From assembly GCF_009724245.1 (NCBI RefSeq), contig NZ_WNNK01000004.1, positions 248,001-312,000 of the forward strand: 64,000 bases of DNA. Reading direction: 5' to 3'. The position numbers and the translations under genes were made by a program. The notes under the pieces were generated by a model, which was not told the origin of the DNA, did not search any database, and saw only the letters and a program-made list of their open reading frames with translations. Origin of the DNA: Pseudomonas spelaei. GTDB lineage: Bacteria > Pseudomonadota > Gammaproteobacteria > Pseudomonadales > Pseudomonadaceae. Positions 20,459-28,980 of this stretch are shown here, one piece after another; position 1 is the first letter of the stretch; the number at the start of each line of letters is the position of its first letter.

Positions 20459-21892
20459 TCAGTTAAGGCCCTGTTCGGTTTCGGCCAGCAGCTTGATGGC
20501 TGCTGCGCCGACCTTGCGCACGGCCTCCTCAACCTGTGGCGTCGGCTTGGCAGCGTAGTTCATCCGCAAGCAGTTACGGTACTTGCCGGAGGCGGAGAAA
20601 ATACTGCCCACGGCAATCTGTACGCCTTGGTCGATCAGTACTCGGTTGAGCTTCAGGGTGTCGAAGCTTTCCGGCAGCTCTACCCACAGCATGAAACTGC
20701 CTTGAGGGCGGCTGGCCCGGGTGCCAGCCGGGAAATAGCGGCTGACCCAGTCGAGCATCAAGTCGCGATTGCGCTGGTATTGAGTACGCATTCGCCGCAA
20801 ATGGGGTTCAAAGTGCCCGCTCTTGAGAAACTCGGCAATGGCGATCTGCGGTTGGGTGGCGGTGGCGCCGGTGCTGATGTATTTCATGTGCAGCACCCGC
20901 TCTAGATAACGGCCGGGGGCCACCCAGCCGATCCGCAGGCCGGGTGCCAGGGTTTTCGAAAACGAACTGCAGAGCAGGACGCGGCCATCTTCATCGAAGG
21001 ACTTGAGGGTGCGAGGTCGCGGGTAGCTGTAGGCCAGTTCGCCATACACATCGTCTTCGATGATCGCTACGTCAAAGCGCTGGGCCAGGGTCAGCAGCGC
21101 ACGTTTGCGCGACTCCGGCATGATGTAGCCCAAGGGGTTGTTGCAGTTGGGGGTCAACTGGATGACCTTGATCGGCCACTGCTCCAGGGCCAGCTCAAGG
21201 GCTTCGAGGCTGATACCGGTCAACGGGTCGGTGGGGATTTCCAGGGCTTTCATGCCCAGGCCCTTGAGGGTCTGCATGGCGCCGTGAAAGCTCGGCGAGT
21301 CCACGGCGACGATGTCGCCGGGTTCGCAAATGGCGCGGATGCTGGCAGACAGCGCTTCATGGCAGCCGGTAGTGATCACCAGCTCCTGAGGGCCCAACTG
21401 GCAGCCTGAGTCCAGCATCAAGCGGGCAATCTGTTCGCGCAACTCGAGGCTGCCGAGGATGGTGTCGTAATACAGGCCCGGCATGTCCTGGCGTCGGCTG
21501 ATCCGGGCCAGGCTGCGGAGCAGGGGTTTCATGGTCGGTGACAATACATCCGGCATGCCCCGGCCCAACTGTATGACGTCTTTGCGTGGCACCGCGCGGA
21601 TCAGTTCCAGCACCTGGTCCCACTGGGAAATTTCCACCGGCCGCTGGGCTGGGCGGCCTACCGCAGGCAGTGCCGGCAACTCGCGGCCTACCGGCACAAA
21701 GTAGCCGGACTTGGACTTGGGCATTGCCAGGCCGTTGTCTTCCAGCAGGCGATACGCCTGTTGCACGGTGCTCAAGCTGACTCCATGTTCAACACTCAAG
21801 GCCCGCACCGAAGGCAGTCGGTCGCCGGGGCGATAGAAGCCTTGTTCGATGCGGGTGCCCAACAGTTCGGCGAGGTTTACATAAAGAGTCAT
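20459..21892 (-). CDS. MocR-type regulator (GntR winged helix fused to aminotransferase fold)
   Basis: A 477-residue regulator. Residues 1-70 form a GntR helix-turn-helix (GDRLPSVRALSVEHGVSLSTVQQAYRLLE). The rest is a fold-type I aminotransferase-like domain: GLYYDTILGSLELREQIARLM, LTPNCNNPLG, IIEDDVYGELAY and the PLP lysine in CSSFSKTLAPGLRIGW. Such proteins sense PLP or an amino compound. It is divergent from a DUF1127 gene; the spacer holds several copies of an ATACAGGA-type repeat, likely its operator. The target pathway is unknown. Confidence 0.92.
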   Translation of the reverse strand: MTLYVNLAELLGTRIEQGFYRPGDRLPSVRALSVEHGVSLSTVQQAYRLLEDNGLAMPKSKSGYFVPVGRELPALPAVGRPAQRPVEISQWDQVLELIRAVPRKDVIQLGRGMPDVLSPTMKPLLRSLARISRRQDMPGLYYDTILGSLELREQIARLMLDSGCQLGPQELVITTGCHEALSASIRAICEPGDIVAVDSPSFHGAMQTLKGLGMKALEIPTDPLTGISLEALELALEQWPIKVIQLTPNCNNPLGYIMPESRKRALLTLAQRFDVAIIEDDVYGELAYSYPRPRTLKSFDEDGRVLLCSSFSKTLAPGLRIGWVAPGRYLERVLHMKYISTGATATQPQIAIAEFLKSGHFEPHLRRMRTQYQRNRDLMLDWVSRYFPAGTRASRPQGSFMLWVELPESFDTLKLNRVLIDQGVQIAVGSIFSASGKYRNCLRMNYAAKPTPQVEEAVRKVGAAAIKLLAETEQGLN

Positions 21893-21915
21893 GGTGGTCG
21901 CTCCCGAGGAACCAG

Positions 21916-21992
21916 TACAGATAGACTGAAAATACAGGATTCAGTGGCAGATAGGCAGTATCTGTATGGATTTAATACAGGACTGCTGAATC
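21916..21992. promoter_or_regulatory. Operator-like repeats between the MocR gene and the DUF1127 gene
   Basis: ATACAGGA occurs at 21932-21939 and again at 21975-21982, exactly 43 bases apart. TACAGATA (21916-21923) is inverted as TATCTGTA (21959-21966), also 43 apart. GATTCAG (21938-21944) is inverted as CTGAATC (21986-21992). MocR regulators such as GabR are known to use spaced direct repeats, so this is probably the MocR operator. Confidence 0.6.
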
Positions 21993-22058
21993 TGTCATGG
22001 TTTTTGCGACTGGCTCATCCTGTTCACTCATGGCAAAAAGCAAATGAGGGGCAGGACA

Positions 22059-22295
22059 ATGAGCGGTTTGAGCGATGTGCGGCTGGCGTTACACAGTCAG
22101 GAACTGGAGGCAGGGCAGGAGCGGTTGATGTCGGCGCGTAATACGCCTTCCGGACTCAGCCGATGGGCCCTGTTCTGGCACCGCCGGCACACGCGCGAAG
22201 CTTTGCTGGAACTGACGCCGGAGCAGTTGCGCGATATCGGTCTGAGTGTCGAGCAGGCGCGCCAGGAAGGACTGAAACCCTTTTGGCGCGGCTGA
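22059..22295 (+). CDS. DUF1127 small protein (YjiS-like)
   Basis: A 78-residue protein. The C-terminal part, WHRRHTREALLELTPEQLRDIGLSVEQAR, is the DUF1127 motif, rich in arginine at its start. Longer family members have been tied to phosphate, carbon and sRNA-related regulation in other bacteria, but no general function is agreed. The ATG at 22059 follows GAGGGGCAG. It is divergent from the MocR gene and is probably its target. One base separates its stop from the convergent oxidase. Confidence 0.85.
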   Translation: MSGLSDVRLALHSQELEAGQERLMSARNTPSGLSRWALFWHRRHTREALLELTPEQLRDIGLSVEQARQEGLKPFWRG

Positions 22296-22296
22296 T

Positions 22297-23589
22297 TCAG
22301 ATCAGTTCTTTCAACCGGTGCCAGAGCATCCCCAACGCCAACAGCGGCGAGCGCAAATGCTTACCGCCGGGGAAGGTGATGTGCGGCACCTTGGCAAACA
22401 GGTCGAAGCGACCGGCCTGCTGGCCGCTGATGGCTTCGGCCAGCAGCTTGCCCGCCAAGTGGGTCGCATTGAGCCCGTGCCCGGCATAGGCCTGGGCGAA
22501 ATACACATTCGGTTGATCCGCCAGCCTGCCGATCTGGGGCAAGCGGTTGGCACCGATACCGATCATCCCGCCCCATTGATAGTCGATTTTCGCATCAGCC
22601 AATTGCGGGAATACCTGCAGCATCTTTGGGCGCATGTATGCGCCGATGTCCTTAGGATCCCGTCCGGAATAATGACAGGCGCCGCCGAACAGTAGGCGCC
22701 GGTCGGCTGAAAGCCGGAAGTAATCCACCGTGACCCGCTGATCACACACCGCCATGTTCTGCGGCAACAGGTCCGCGGCCTGTGCTTCGCTCAAGGGTTC
22801 GGTGGCGATGATGTAACTGCCAGCGGGCAGCACTTTGCCGCTCAGGTGCGGGTTGAGGTCGTTCAAGTACGCGTTGCAACCCAGTACCAGGGTTTTGGCG
22901 CGCACGCTGCCTTGGGCGGTGTGGACTTTGACCTCCGGCCCGTAGTCAATGCGCAGCACTTCGGAGTGCTCGAACAGCTTGACGCCCAACTGTTGGGCGG
23001 CGGCGGCTTCACCCAGGGCCAGGTTCAGCGGGTGCAGGTGCCCCGAGCCCATGTCGATCATGCCGCCCACGTACCGGTCGGAACCGATCACGCTGCGCAT
23101 GTCCGAGGCTTCCAGCAGACGCAGCTCATGGCGATAGCCCAGGCTGCGCAGCTCTTCGGCGTCGGCGGTGAGGCCTTCGAGGTCACGGGGTTTGTTCGCC
23201 AGGTCGCAGTAGCCCCAAGTCAGGTCGCAGGCGATCTGCGAGCGGTCGACTCGCTGGCGCACGATCTCCACCGCTTCAAGCCCCATCAGTTTCATCTGCC
23301 GTACGCCGTCGGTGCCGATGACATTGGCAAACTGATCAAGACCATGGCCGACACCGCGAATTAACTGACCGCCGTTGCGCCCGCTGGCGCCCCAACCGAT
23401 CTTGCGTGCTTCCAGCAGCACGACGCTGAAACCGCGCTCGGCCAGTTCCAGTGCAGTGTTGAGCCCGGAAAAACCGCCACCGACCACGCACACATCGGCC
23501 ATCACTTCGCCTGTCAGCACCGGATAATCGGGCTGGGGCAGGCTGCTGGCAGCGTAGTAGGAGGTGGTGTGCCGGGCGCTGGCGGTCAT
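22297..23589 (-). CDS. FAD-dependent oxidoreductase, gamma-glutamylputrescine oxidase-like (PuuB/PauB)
   Basis: A 430-residue DAO-family flavoprotein. The N terminus (TTSYYAASSLPQPDYPVL) and the FAD motif VCVVGGGFSGLNTALELAERG then RIGWGASGRNGGQL-type segment are those of PuuB. PuuB oxidises gamma-glutamylputrescine to the aldehyde that KauB/PuuC type enzymes then oxidise. The P. aeruginosa equivalent at this locus is one of several PauB paralogues. Start chosen at ATG 23589; another ATG lies three codons upstream. A weak PuuR-like sequence is at 23602-23618. Confidence 0.87.
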   Translation of the reverse strand: MTASARHTTSYYAASSLPQPDYPVLTGEVMADVCVVGGGFSGLNTALELAERGFSVVLLEARKIGWGASGRNGGQLIRGVGHGLDQFANVIGTDGVRQMKLMGLEAVEIVRQRVDRSQIACDLTWGYCDLANKPRDLEGLTADAEELRSLGYRHELRLLEASDMRSVIGSDRYVGGMIDMGSGHLHPLNLALGEAAAAQQLGVKLFEHSEVLRIDYGPEVKVHTAQGSVRAKTLVLGCNAYLNDLNPHLSGKVLPAGSYIIATEPLSEAQAADLLPQNMAVCDQRVTVDYFRLSADRRLLFGGACHYSGRDPKDIGAYMRPKMLQVFPQLADAKIDYQWGGMIGIGANRLPQIGRLADQPNVYFAQAYAGHGLNATHLAGKLLAEAISGQQAGRFDLFAKVPHITFPGGKHLRSPLLALGMLWHRLKELI

Positions 23590-23704
23590 GGAGAGCATCC
23601 GTGTTTGGAAAATTTGACGCAGGATACAGCGGTCGGGCGGAGCTGTCTCGGCGGGGGCTTTTAGGGCAGAATCCACGCCTATTCGCGGTTTGGTATATGT
23701 TTCG

Positions 23705-24058
23705 ATGAGTTGCAACAGTCAGAAAGTCAACGCGCTGCGCCGCCAGATTCCTTCGTTTGAGTGCGTCCCCGGTTGCCATGACTGCTGTGGGCCGGTAACT
23801 ACCTCAACCGAGGAGATGTCGCGTCTGCCCCGTAAGACCGCTGCCGAGCAGGAAGCGGCCATGGACGAACTCAACTGCGTACACCTGGGGCCCAACGGTT
23901 GCACTGTCTATGACGAGCGGCCGCTGATTTGCCGGCTGTTCGGTACCACTGCAACCTTGCCATGCCCCAACGGCCGCCGCCCGGTGGAGTTGATCCACCC
24001 ACGGGTCGAGAAACAGATTCATGAGTACATGGCGAGCACGCGCCAAGTGCTGGTCTGA
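23705..24058 (+). CDS. YkgJ family cysteine cluster protein
   Basis: A 117-residue protein with eight cysteines: CxxxCxDCC in CVPGCHDCC near residue 22, NCVHLGPNGCTVYDERPLICRLF near 55-80, and a later CPNG. This is the CxxCxxxCC-type zinc or iron-cluster family (YkgJ/UPF0153). The ligand and role are unknown. A TTG start five codons upstream is possible but the ATG is preferred. Divergent from the PuuB-like gene. Confidence 0.85.
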   Translation: MSCNSQKVNALRRQIPSFECVPGCHDCCGPVTTSTEEMSRLPRKTAAEQEAAMDELNCVHLGPNGCTVYDERPLICRLFGTTATLPCPNGRRPVELIHPRVEKQIHEYMASTRQVLV

Positions 24059-24073
24059 AGCTCACCCCCGCGT

Positions 24074-24159
24074 TGTAGCCGAGGCTGCGATGGGTTGCGA
24101 AGCGACCCTGGAGGGCGGTCCTGCGGACACGTATCGCAGCCTCGTACCTCGGCAGCGGC
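24074..24159. repeat. Second-family palindromic repeat, shortened left arm
   Basis: The right arm, ATCGCAGCCTCGTACCTCGG then CAGCGGC, is the inverse of the left arm TGTAGCCGAGGCTGCGAT. Compared with the copy at 35716 the left arm lacks about 13 bases (CTGCCGAGGTACG). The element ends right at the lrp stop codon. This family is unrelated in sequence to the GTGGGAGC REPs. Confidence 0.75.
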
Positions 24160-24648
24160 TTAATCCGGGATGGGCAGGTTCAAGCTCTCCTTCACCTCCT
24201 CCATCACGATATAGCTCTTGGACTCCCGCACATGGGGCAGTTTGAGCAGGATATCGCCCAGCAGTTTGCGGTATGAGGCCATCTCGGAAATCCGCGCCTT
24301 CACGAGGTAGTCGAAATCCCCCGATACCAAGTGACACTCCAGCACATGGGGCAGTTTCAGCACGGCCCGTCGGAACTCTTCAAAGGTGTCGCCGGACTTG
24401 TAATCGAGGCTGATCTCGACAAACACCAGCAGGCTGCCCTTCAAGTGCTGTGGATTGAGCCGGGCGTTGTAGCCCATGATGATCCCTTCGCGTTCCAGGC
24501 GCCGGACCCGCTCGGTGCATGGTGTGGTCGACAGCCCGACCTTTTCCCCCAGCTCGGTGAAGGAAATTCGCCCGTCTGCTTGCAGGATGCGCAGGATGTT
24601 GCGGTCGATCTTGTCCAGCTCCCGCTTGGTCTGGGTGTTGGTACGCAT
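24160..24648 (-). CDS. lrp: Leucine-responsive regulatory protein Lrp
   Basis: A 162-residue Lrp/AsnC regulator. The DNA-binding domain has LDKIDRNILRILQADGRISF and LGEKVGLSTTPCTERVRRLE, and the RAM/ACT-like ligand domain contains VLECHLVSGDFDYLVKARI. Pseudomonad Lrp (DadR) activates dadAX in response to alanine; the divergent dadA supports this role. The ATG at 24648 is used; upstream codons are not family-like. A 12-base palindrome lies in the shared spacer. Confidence 0.95.
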   Translation of the reverse strand: MRTNTQTKRELDKIDRNILRILQADGRISFTELGEKVGLSTTPCTERVRRLEREGIIMGYNARLNPQHLKGSLLVFVEISLDYKSGDTFEEFRRAVLKLPHVLECHLVSGDFDYLVKARISEMASYRKLLGDILLKLPHVRESKSYIVMEEVKESLNLPIPD

Positions 24649-24680
24649 AGGGGATGCGCCTCCGTGAAAAGGGTTTTTGC

Positions 24681-24692
24681 CGAGAATTCTCG
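24681..24692. promoter_or_regulatory. Palindrome in the lrp-dadA spacer
   Basis: CGAGAATTCTCG is a perfect 12-base palindrome 33 bases upstream of lrp and 111 upstream of dadA. The AT-rich tract that follows (AAATATAGGCAGTTATATAG) is the sort of sequence Lrp proteins favour. Likely an Lrp site or part of one; inference. Confidence 0.4.
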
Positions 24693-24803
24693 CCAAATAT
24701 AGGCAGTTATATAGTGAAATGCACTGGTGATTGCTTTTTATACTGCGCGTATCTGTGTACTGAACAACAAACGTCAGCGGCCAAGCCGTGATGAGGATAT
24801 AAA

Positions 24804-26105
24804 ATGCGCGTTCTGGTCTTGGGTAGCGGTGTCATTGGCGTGGCCAGTGCCTACTATTTGGCACGAGCTGGTTTCGAGGTGGTCGTGGTCGACCGTCAGC
24901 CGGCAGCCGCCATGGAGACCAGCTTCGCCAACGCCGGGCAAATCTCGCCCGGTTACGCCTCGCCATGGGCTGCGCCGGGCGTTCCGCTCAAAGCCATCAA
25001 ATGGCTGCTGCAGCGCCATGCGCCCCTGGCGATCAAGGCAACTGCCGATATCGACCAATACCTGTGGATGGCGCAGATGTTGCGTAACTGCACCGCCAAC
25101 CGTTACGCGGTGAACAAGGAGCGCATGGTCCGCCTGTCCGAGTACAGCCGTGACTGCCTCGACGAATTACGCGCCGAAACCGGCATTGCCTACGAAGGCC
25201 GTAGCCTGGGGACTACTCAACTGTTTCGTACCCAGGCCCAGCTCGACGGCGCGGCCAAGGACATTGCAGTACTGAAAGAGTCCGGCGTGCCGTTCGAACT
25301 GCTGGACCGTGCCGGCATTGCCCGTGTCGAACCGGCCCTGGCCAGCGTTACCGATATCCTCGCCGGTGCTTTGCGCCTGCCGAACGACCAGACCGGCGAC
25401 TGTCAGATGTTCACCACCCGTCTTGCCGAAATGTGCAGGCAACTGGGTGTTGAATTCCGCTTCGAGCAGGACATCCAGCGCCTGGACTACGTCGGTGATC
25501 GCATCAACGGCGTGTGGGTCGACGGCAAGCTGGAAACCGCCGACCGCTACGTGCTGGCACTGGGCAGTTACTCGCCGCAGTTGCTCAAGCCGCTGGGGAT
25601 CAAGGCACCGGTGTACCCGCTCAAGGGTTACTCGATGACGGTGCCGATCACCAATCCGGCGATGGCCCCGACTTCGACCATTCTCGACGAAACCTACAAG
25701 GTGGCGATCACCCGTTTCGACAACCGTATTCGTGTTGGCGGCATGGCTGAAATAGCCGGTTTTGACCTGTCGCTGAACCCACGTCGGCGTGAAACCCTGG
25801 AGATGATCGTCAACGACCTTTATCCTCAGGGCGGTGACCTGAGCCAAGCCAGTTTCTGGACCGGCCTGCGTCCTACCACGCCCGATGGCACGCCGATTGT
25901 GGGTGCCACCCCGTTCAAAAACCTGTTCTTGAACACTGGCCACGGCACCCTCGGCTGGACCATGGCCTGTGGTTCTGGTCGCTTGCTGGCGGACTTGATG
26001 GCGAAAAAAACGCCGCAAATCAGTGCCGAAGGCCTCGATATTTCCCGTTATGGCAACCACCAGGAGTCTGCAAAACATGTCAATCCAGCGCCAGCTCACC
26101 AATGA
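24804..26105 (+). CDS. dadA: D-amino acid dehydrogenase small subunit
   Basis: A membrane-associated flavoenzyme that oxidises D-alanine and other D-amino acids to 2-oxo acids, passing electrons to the respiratory chain. The 433-residue protein starts with the FAD motif [21 protein letters not shown] and has [33 protein letters not shown] and [16 protein letters not shown], all typical of DadA. It begins the dadA-ridA-dadX unit divergent from lrp. The ridA start overlaps its last 29 bases. Confidence 0.97.
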   Translation: MRVLVLGSGVIGVASAYYLARAGFEVVVVDRQPAAAMETSFANAGQISPGYASPWAAPGVPLKAIKWLLQRHAPLAIKATADIDQYLWMAQMLRNCTANRYAVNKERMVRLSEYSRDCLDELRAETGIAYEGRSLGTTQLFRTQAQLDGAAKDIAVLKESGVPFELLDRAGIARVEPALASVTDILAGALRLPNDQTGDCQMFTTRLAEMCRQLGVEFRFEQDIQRLDYVGDRINGVWVDGKLETADRYVLALGSYSPQLLKPLGIKAPVYPLKGYSMTVPITNPAMAPTSTILDETYKVAITRFDNRIRVGGMAEIAGFDLSLNPRRRETLEMIVNDLYPQGGDLSQASFWTGLRPTTPDGTPIVGATPFKNLFLNTGHGTLGWTMACGSGRLLADLMAKKTPQISAEGLDISRYGNHQESAKHVNPAPAHQ

Positions 26106-26430
26106 GCGCATGAGCCAGATCGTTGTCCACAGCGGTACCGTGTATTTGGCAGGGCAGGTCGGCGACGACATGAGCGCCGGGATTGAACAGCAGACCCGTG
26201 AAACCCTCGGCAATATCGAGCGTTTGCTGGATCTGGCCGGTACCGACAAGAGCAAGCTGCTGTCGGTGACGATCTACCTGAAAGACATCGACGCCGATTT
26301 CGCCGGCATGAACGCGGTGTGGGACAAGTGGCTGCCGAAAGGCGTCGCCCCGGCCCGTGCCACGGTTGAAGCGAAGCTCTGCGAACCGGAAATCCTGGTT
26401 GAACTGTCAGTCGTGGCCGCTCTGCCTTAA
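26077..26430 (+). CDS. RidA family deaminase, second paralogue
   Basis: A 117-residue YjgF/YER057c/UK114 protein starting [20 protein letters not shown]. It keeps [21 protein letters not shown] and the arginine-containing PARATVEA, so the imine-binding residue is present. It is translationally coupled to dadA (ATG inside dadA, AGGAG just before it) and precedes dadX. DadA releases 2-iminopropionate, a RidA substrate, so the placement makes chemical sense. Confidence 0.93.
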   Translation: MSIQRQLTNERMSQIVVHSGTVYLAGQVGDDMSAGIEQQTRETLGNIERLLDLAGTDKSKLLSVTIYLKDIDADFAGMNAVWDKWLPKGVAPARATVEAKLCEPEILVELSVVAALP

Positions 26431-26508
26431 GTCACATCCCTCTCCCGGTGCCGGCGCTGTCGGTCGGTACCGGTTTTTCTTCCTCTTGCCGCCTAGAAGC
26501 CTGCCGCC

Positions 26509-27582
26509 ATGCGTCCTGCCCGTGCCCTGATTGACCTTCAAGCCCTGCGCCACAACTACCAACTGGCCCGTGAAATCACGGGGGCCAAGGCCCTCGCGGT
26601 GATCAAGGCTGATGCCTACGGCCATGGCGCTGTGCGTGTTGCCCAGGCGCTGGAAGCCGAGGCCAATGGGTTTGCCGTGGCCTGTATCGAGGAAGCGCTG
26701 GAGCTGCGGGCCGCCGGGATTCGTGCGCCGGTGCTGTTGCTGGAAGGTTTTTTCGAAGCCGACGAGCTGCCGCTGATCATCGAACATGACTTCTGGTGTG
26801 TGGTGCATTCGCTGTGGCAATTGGAGGCGATTGAACAGGCCCGCCTGAGCAAACCGCTGACCGTCTGGCTCAAGCTGGACTCGGGCATGCACCGGGTCGG
26901 CCTGCACCCCAAGGATTTCCAGGAGGCTTACCAGCGCCTGCTGGCCAGCGGCAAAGTGGCCAAGATTGTCTTGATGAGCCACTTCGCGCGCGCTGACGAG
27001 CTCGATTGTGTTCGCAGCAATGAACAAGTGGCGGTATTTGAAGCGGCCCGTCAGGGCCTGTCGGCCGAGGTCAGCCTGCGCAACTCGCCGTCGGTGATGG
27101 GCTGGCCGAATGTCTCCAGCGACTGGGTTCGCCCGGGCATCATGCTGTACGGCGCCACGCCTTTTGGTGAAGACCAGGCGATCGCCGCACGTTTGCAGCC
27201 GGTGATGACCCTGGAGTCGAAAGTCATCTGCGTACGCGAGCTGCCGGCGGGCGAGCCTGTGGGTTACGGCGCCAGGTTTGTCACGCCGAAACCGATGCGC
27301 ATCGGGGTGGTGGCCATGGGTTACGCCGACGGCTACCCGCGCCATGCGCCGACCGGCACGCCAGTGCGGGTGGAGGGGCAGCGCAGCCAATTGCTCGGGC
27401 GCGTGTCGATGGACATGCTGTGTGTCGACCTGACGGACCTGCCTCAGGCCGGGCTTGGTTCCACCGTCGAGTTGTGGGGCAAAAACATCCTCGCCAGTGA
27501 TGTTGCCACCGCTGCCGAGACCATTCCCTATCAGATTTTCTGCAACCTGCGGCGGGTGCCACGGCTCTATTCCGGCGCTTAA
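26509..27582 (+). CDS. dadX: Catabolic alanine racemase
   Basis: A PLP enzyme that interconverts L- and D-alanine so that DadA can oxidise it. The 357-residue length fits DadX. The PLP lysine is K33 in [11 protein letters not shown] and the second catalytic base is Y253 in [14 protein letters not shown] and RVSMDML are also present. It lies 78 bases downstream of ridA2 on the same strand, so a dadA-ridA-dadX operon is likely. Confidence 0.97.
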   Translation: MRPARALIDLQALRHNYQLAREITGAKALAVIKADAYGHGAVRVAQALEAEANGFAVACIEEALELRAAGIRAPVLLLEGFFEADELPLIIEHDFWCVVHSLWQLEAIEQARLSKPLTVWLKLDSGMHRVGLHPKDFQEAYQRLLASGKVAKIVLMSHFARADELDCVRSNEQVAVFEAARQGLSAEVSLRNSPSVMGWPNVSSDWVRPGIMLYGATPFGEDQAIAARLQPVMTLESKVICVRELPAGEPVGYGARFVTPKPMRIGVVAMGYADGYPRHAPTGTPVRVEGQRSQLLGRVSMDMLCVDLTDLPQAGLGSTVELWGKNILASDVATAAETIPYQIFCNLRRVPRLYSGA

Positions 27583-27698
27583 CCGCCGGTTACGAACAGA
27601 GCAGCTCAGGATTTAGGTCCAAGTGTTGTAAATACTGAACGCTGTCGCCATGATAACGCTCAATTTCTTTACGACCTGAATCCTAGGAGGCTCCTGCA

Positions 27699-28247
27699 TT
27701 GGACGTCGGCGAACGACTGCAATCCATCCGTAAACTGAAAGGTCTTTCCCAGCGCGAGCTTGCCAAGCGTGCGGGTGTCACCAACAGCACCATCTCGATG
27801 ATCGAGAAAAACAGCGTCAGCCCCTCTATCAGCTCCTTGCGCAAGGTGCTGGGCGGCATTCCCATGTCCATGGTCGAATTCTTTTCCGAGGAGATCCTCC
27901 AGGAAAAACCGACCCAGATCGTCTATAAAGCCAATGAGCTGATCGACATCTCCGACGGCGCCGTCACCATGAAACTGGTGGGTCGGGCGCATCCGAGCCG
28001 GGCGATTGCGTTTCTCAACGAGATCTACCCACCAGGCGCCGATACCGGTGAAGAAATGCTCACCCACGAAGGTGAGGAGACCGGGATCCTGGTGGAAGGC
28101 CGACTGGAGCTGGTGGTTGGTCTTGAAATTTTTGTGCTCGAAGCTGGCGATAGCTACTACTTTGAAAGCACCAAGCCGCACCGTTTTCGCAATCCGTTCG
28201 ACGTGCCGGCGCGACTAATCAGCGCAGCCACACCCGCGAACTTTTAA
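27699..28247 (+). CDS. pauR: PauR polyamine-responsive regulator (XRE helix-turn-helix plus cupin)
   Basis: A 182-residue regulator. Residues 1-65 are an XRE helix-turn-helix (LSQRELAKRAGVTNSTISMIEKNSVSPSISSLRKVL) and residues about 105-180 a cupin (HEGEETGILVEGRLEL, LEAGDSYYFESTKPHRFRNP). It matches PauR, the repressor of putrescine, cadaverine and spermidine catabolic genes, and E. coli PuuR. The start is a TTG at 27699 after a strong TAGGAGG with 8-base spacing. Its likely targets kauB and the PauB-like gene are 11 and 5 kb away. Confidence 0.93.
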   Translation: MDVGERLQSIRKLKGLSQRELAKRAGVTNSTISMIEKNSVSPSISSLRKVLGGIPMSMVEFFSEEILQEKPTQIVYKANELIDISDGAVTMKLVGRAHPSRAIAFLNEIYPPGADTGEEMLTHEGEETGILVEGRLELVVGLEIFVLEAGDSYYFESTKPHRFRNPFDVPARLISAATPANF

Positions 28248-28417
28248 GAACAGAGGCGTCCTGCCTGCATGGCAGAGGTGCCCGACGCAGTACTCCGCCG
28301 CGATGAATCTCCCCTTGGACAATAGGGTTGTTTCAGCGGGGCGGGCTAACCGTTATACTTTCGCCGCCTGCGAAACCGTGGCCGCAGGCGTGAATAGCCA
28401 CCATTGAGGGTGAACGC

Positions 28418-28846
28418 GTGAACCTAATTATGAAAATGCTGGCTGCACCAGCAACCGTACTGGCCCTATGGGCTGTCAGCGCTCAAGCTGCGACCAATGA
28501 TGAAATTGCCAAGCGCCTGGAGCCTGTTGGCCAAGTCTGTGTCCAGGGCGAAGAGTGCAAGGGGATGGAAGTCGCTGTAGCCGCAGGCGGCGGTGGCGGC
28601 GCGAAAACGCCGGATGATGTGATTGCCAAACACTGCAACGCTTGCCACGGTACCGGCCTGTTGGGCGCACCGAAAATTGGTGACAGCGCCGCCTGGAAAG
28701 ACCGCGCCGACCACCAGGGCGGCCTCGACGGCCTGCTGGCCAAGGCCATCACCGGCCTGAACGCCATGCCGCCAAAAGGCACCTGTGCCGATTGCTCGGA
28801 TGACGAGCTCAAGGGCGCTATCGAGAAGATGTCGGGTTTGAAATAA
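28418..28846 (+). CDS. cycB: Cytochrome c5
   Basis: A periplasmic monohaem c-type cytochrome of 142 residues. A signal peptide (IMKMLAAPATVLALWAVSAQA) is followed by a glycine-rich stretch and the haem site CNACHGTGLLGAPKIGD. The distal methionine is in LNAMPPKG, and a CADCSDDEL pair of cysteines is typical of c5. The GTG start at 28418 follows GAGGGTG; an ATG at 28430 is a possible alternative. It lies beside pauR as in P. aeruginosa. Followed by a terminator. Confidence 0.93.
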   Translation: MNLIMKMLAAPATVLALWAVSAQAATNDEIAKRLEPVGQVCVQGEECKGMEVAVAAGGGGGAKTPDDVIAKHCNACHGTGLLGAPKIGDSAAWKDRADHQGGLDGLLAKAITGLNAMPPKGTCADCSDDELKGAIEKMSGLK

Positions 28847-28858
28847 GCCGATCTTCGC

Positions 28859-28887
28859 TAAAAAAGCCGCTGACCAGCGGCTTTTTT
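28859..28887 (+). terminator. Terminator of cycB
   Basis: Stem AGCCGCTG/CAGCGGCT-type with an ACC loop (28865-28882), A-run before and TTTTTT after. Confidence 0.9.
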
Positions 28888-28980
28888 GTGCCCGCGATTT
28901 ATCGCTGGAGGCTGTTCTTTGCAGCCAAGACCCGGCAAGCTCGGTCCAACCCCAATTCATGGAATGTTCGGGAGGGTCGG

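Noticed and set aside
28888..28980. N-terminal extension of the CoA-transferase from a GTG at 28888
   Set aside because: It begins inside the T-run of the cycB terminator and the 31 residues are not family-like; ATG 28981 has a good ribosome-binding site.
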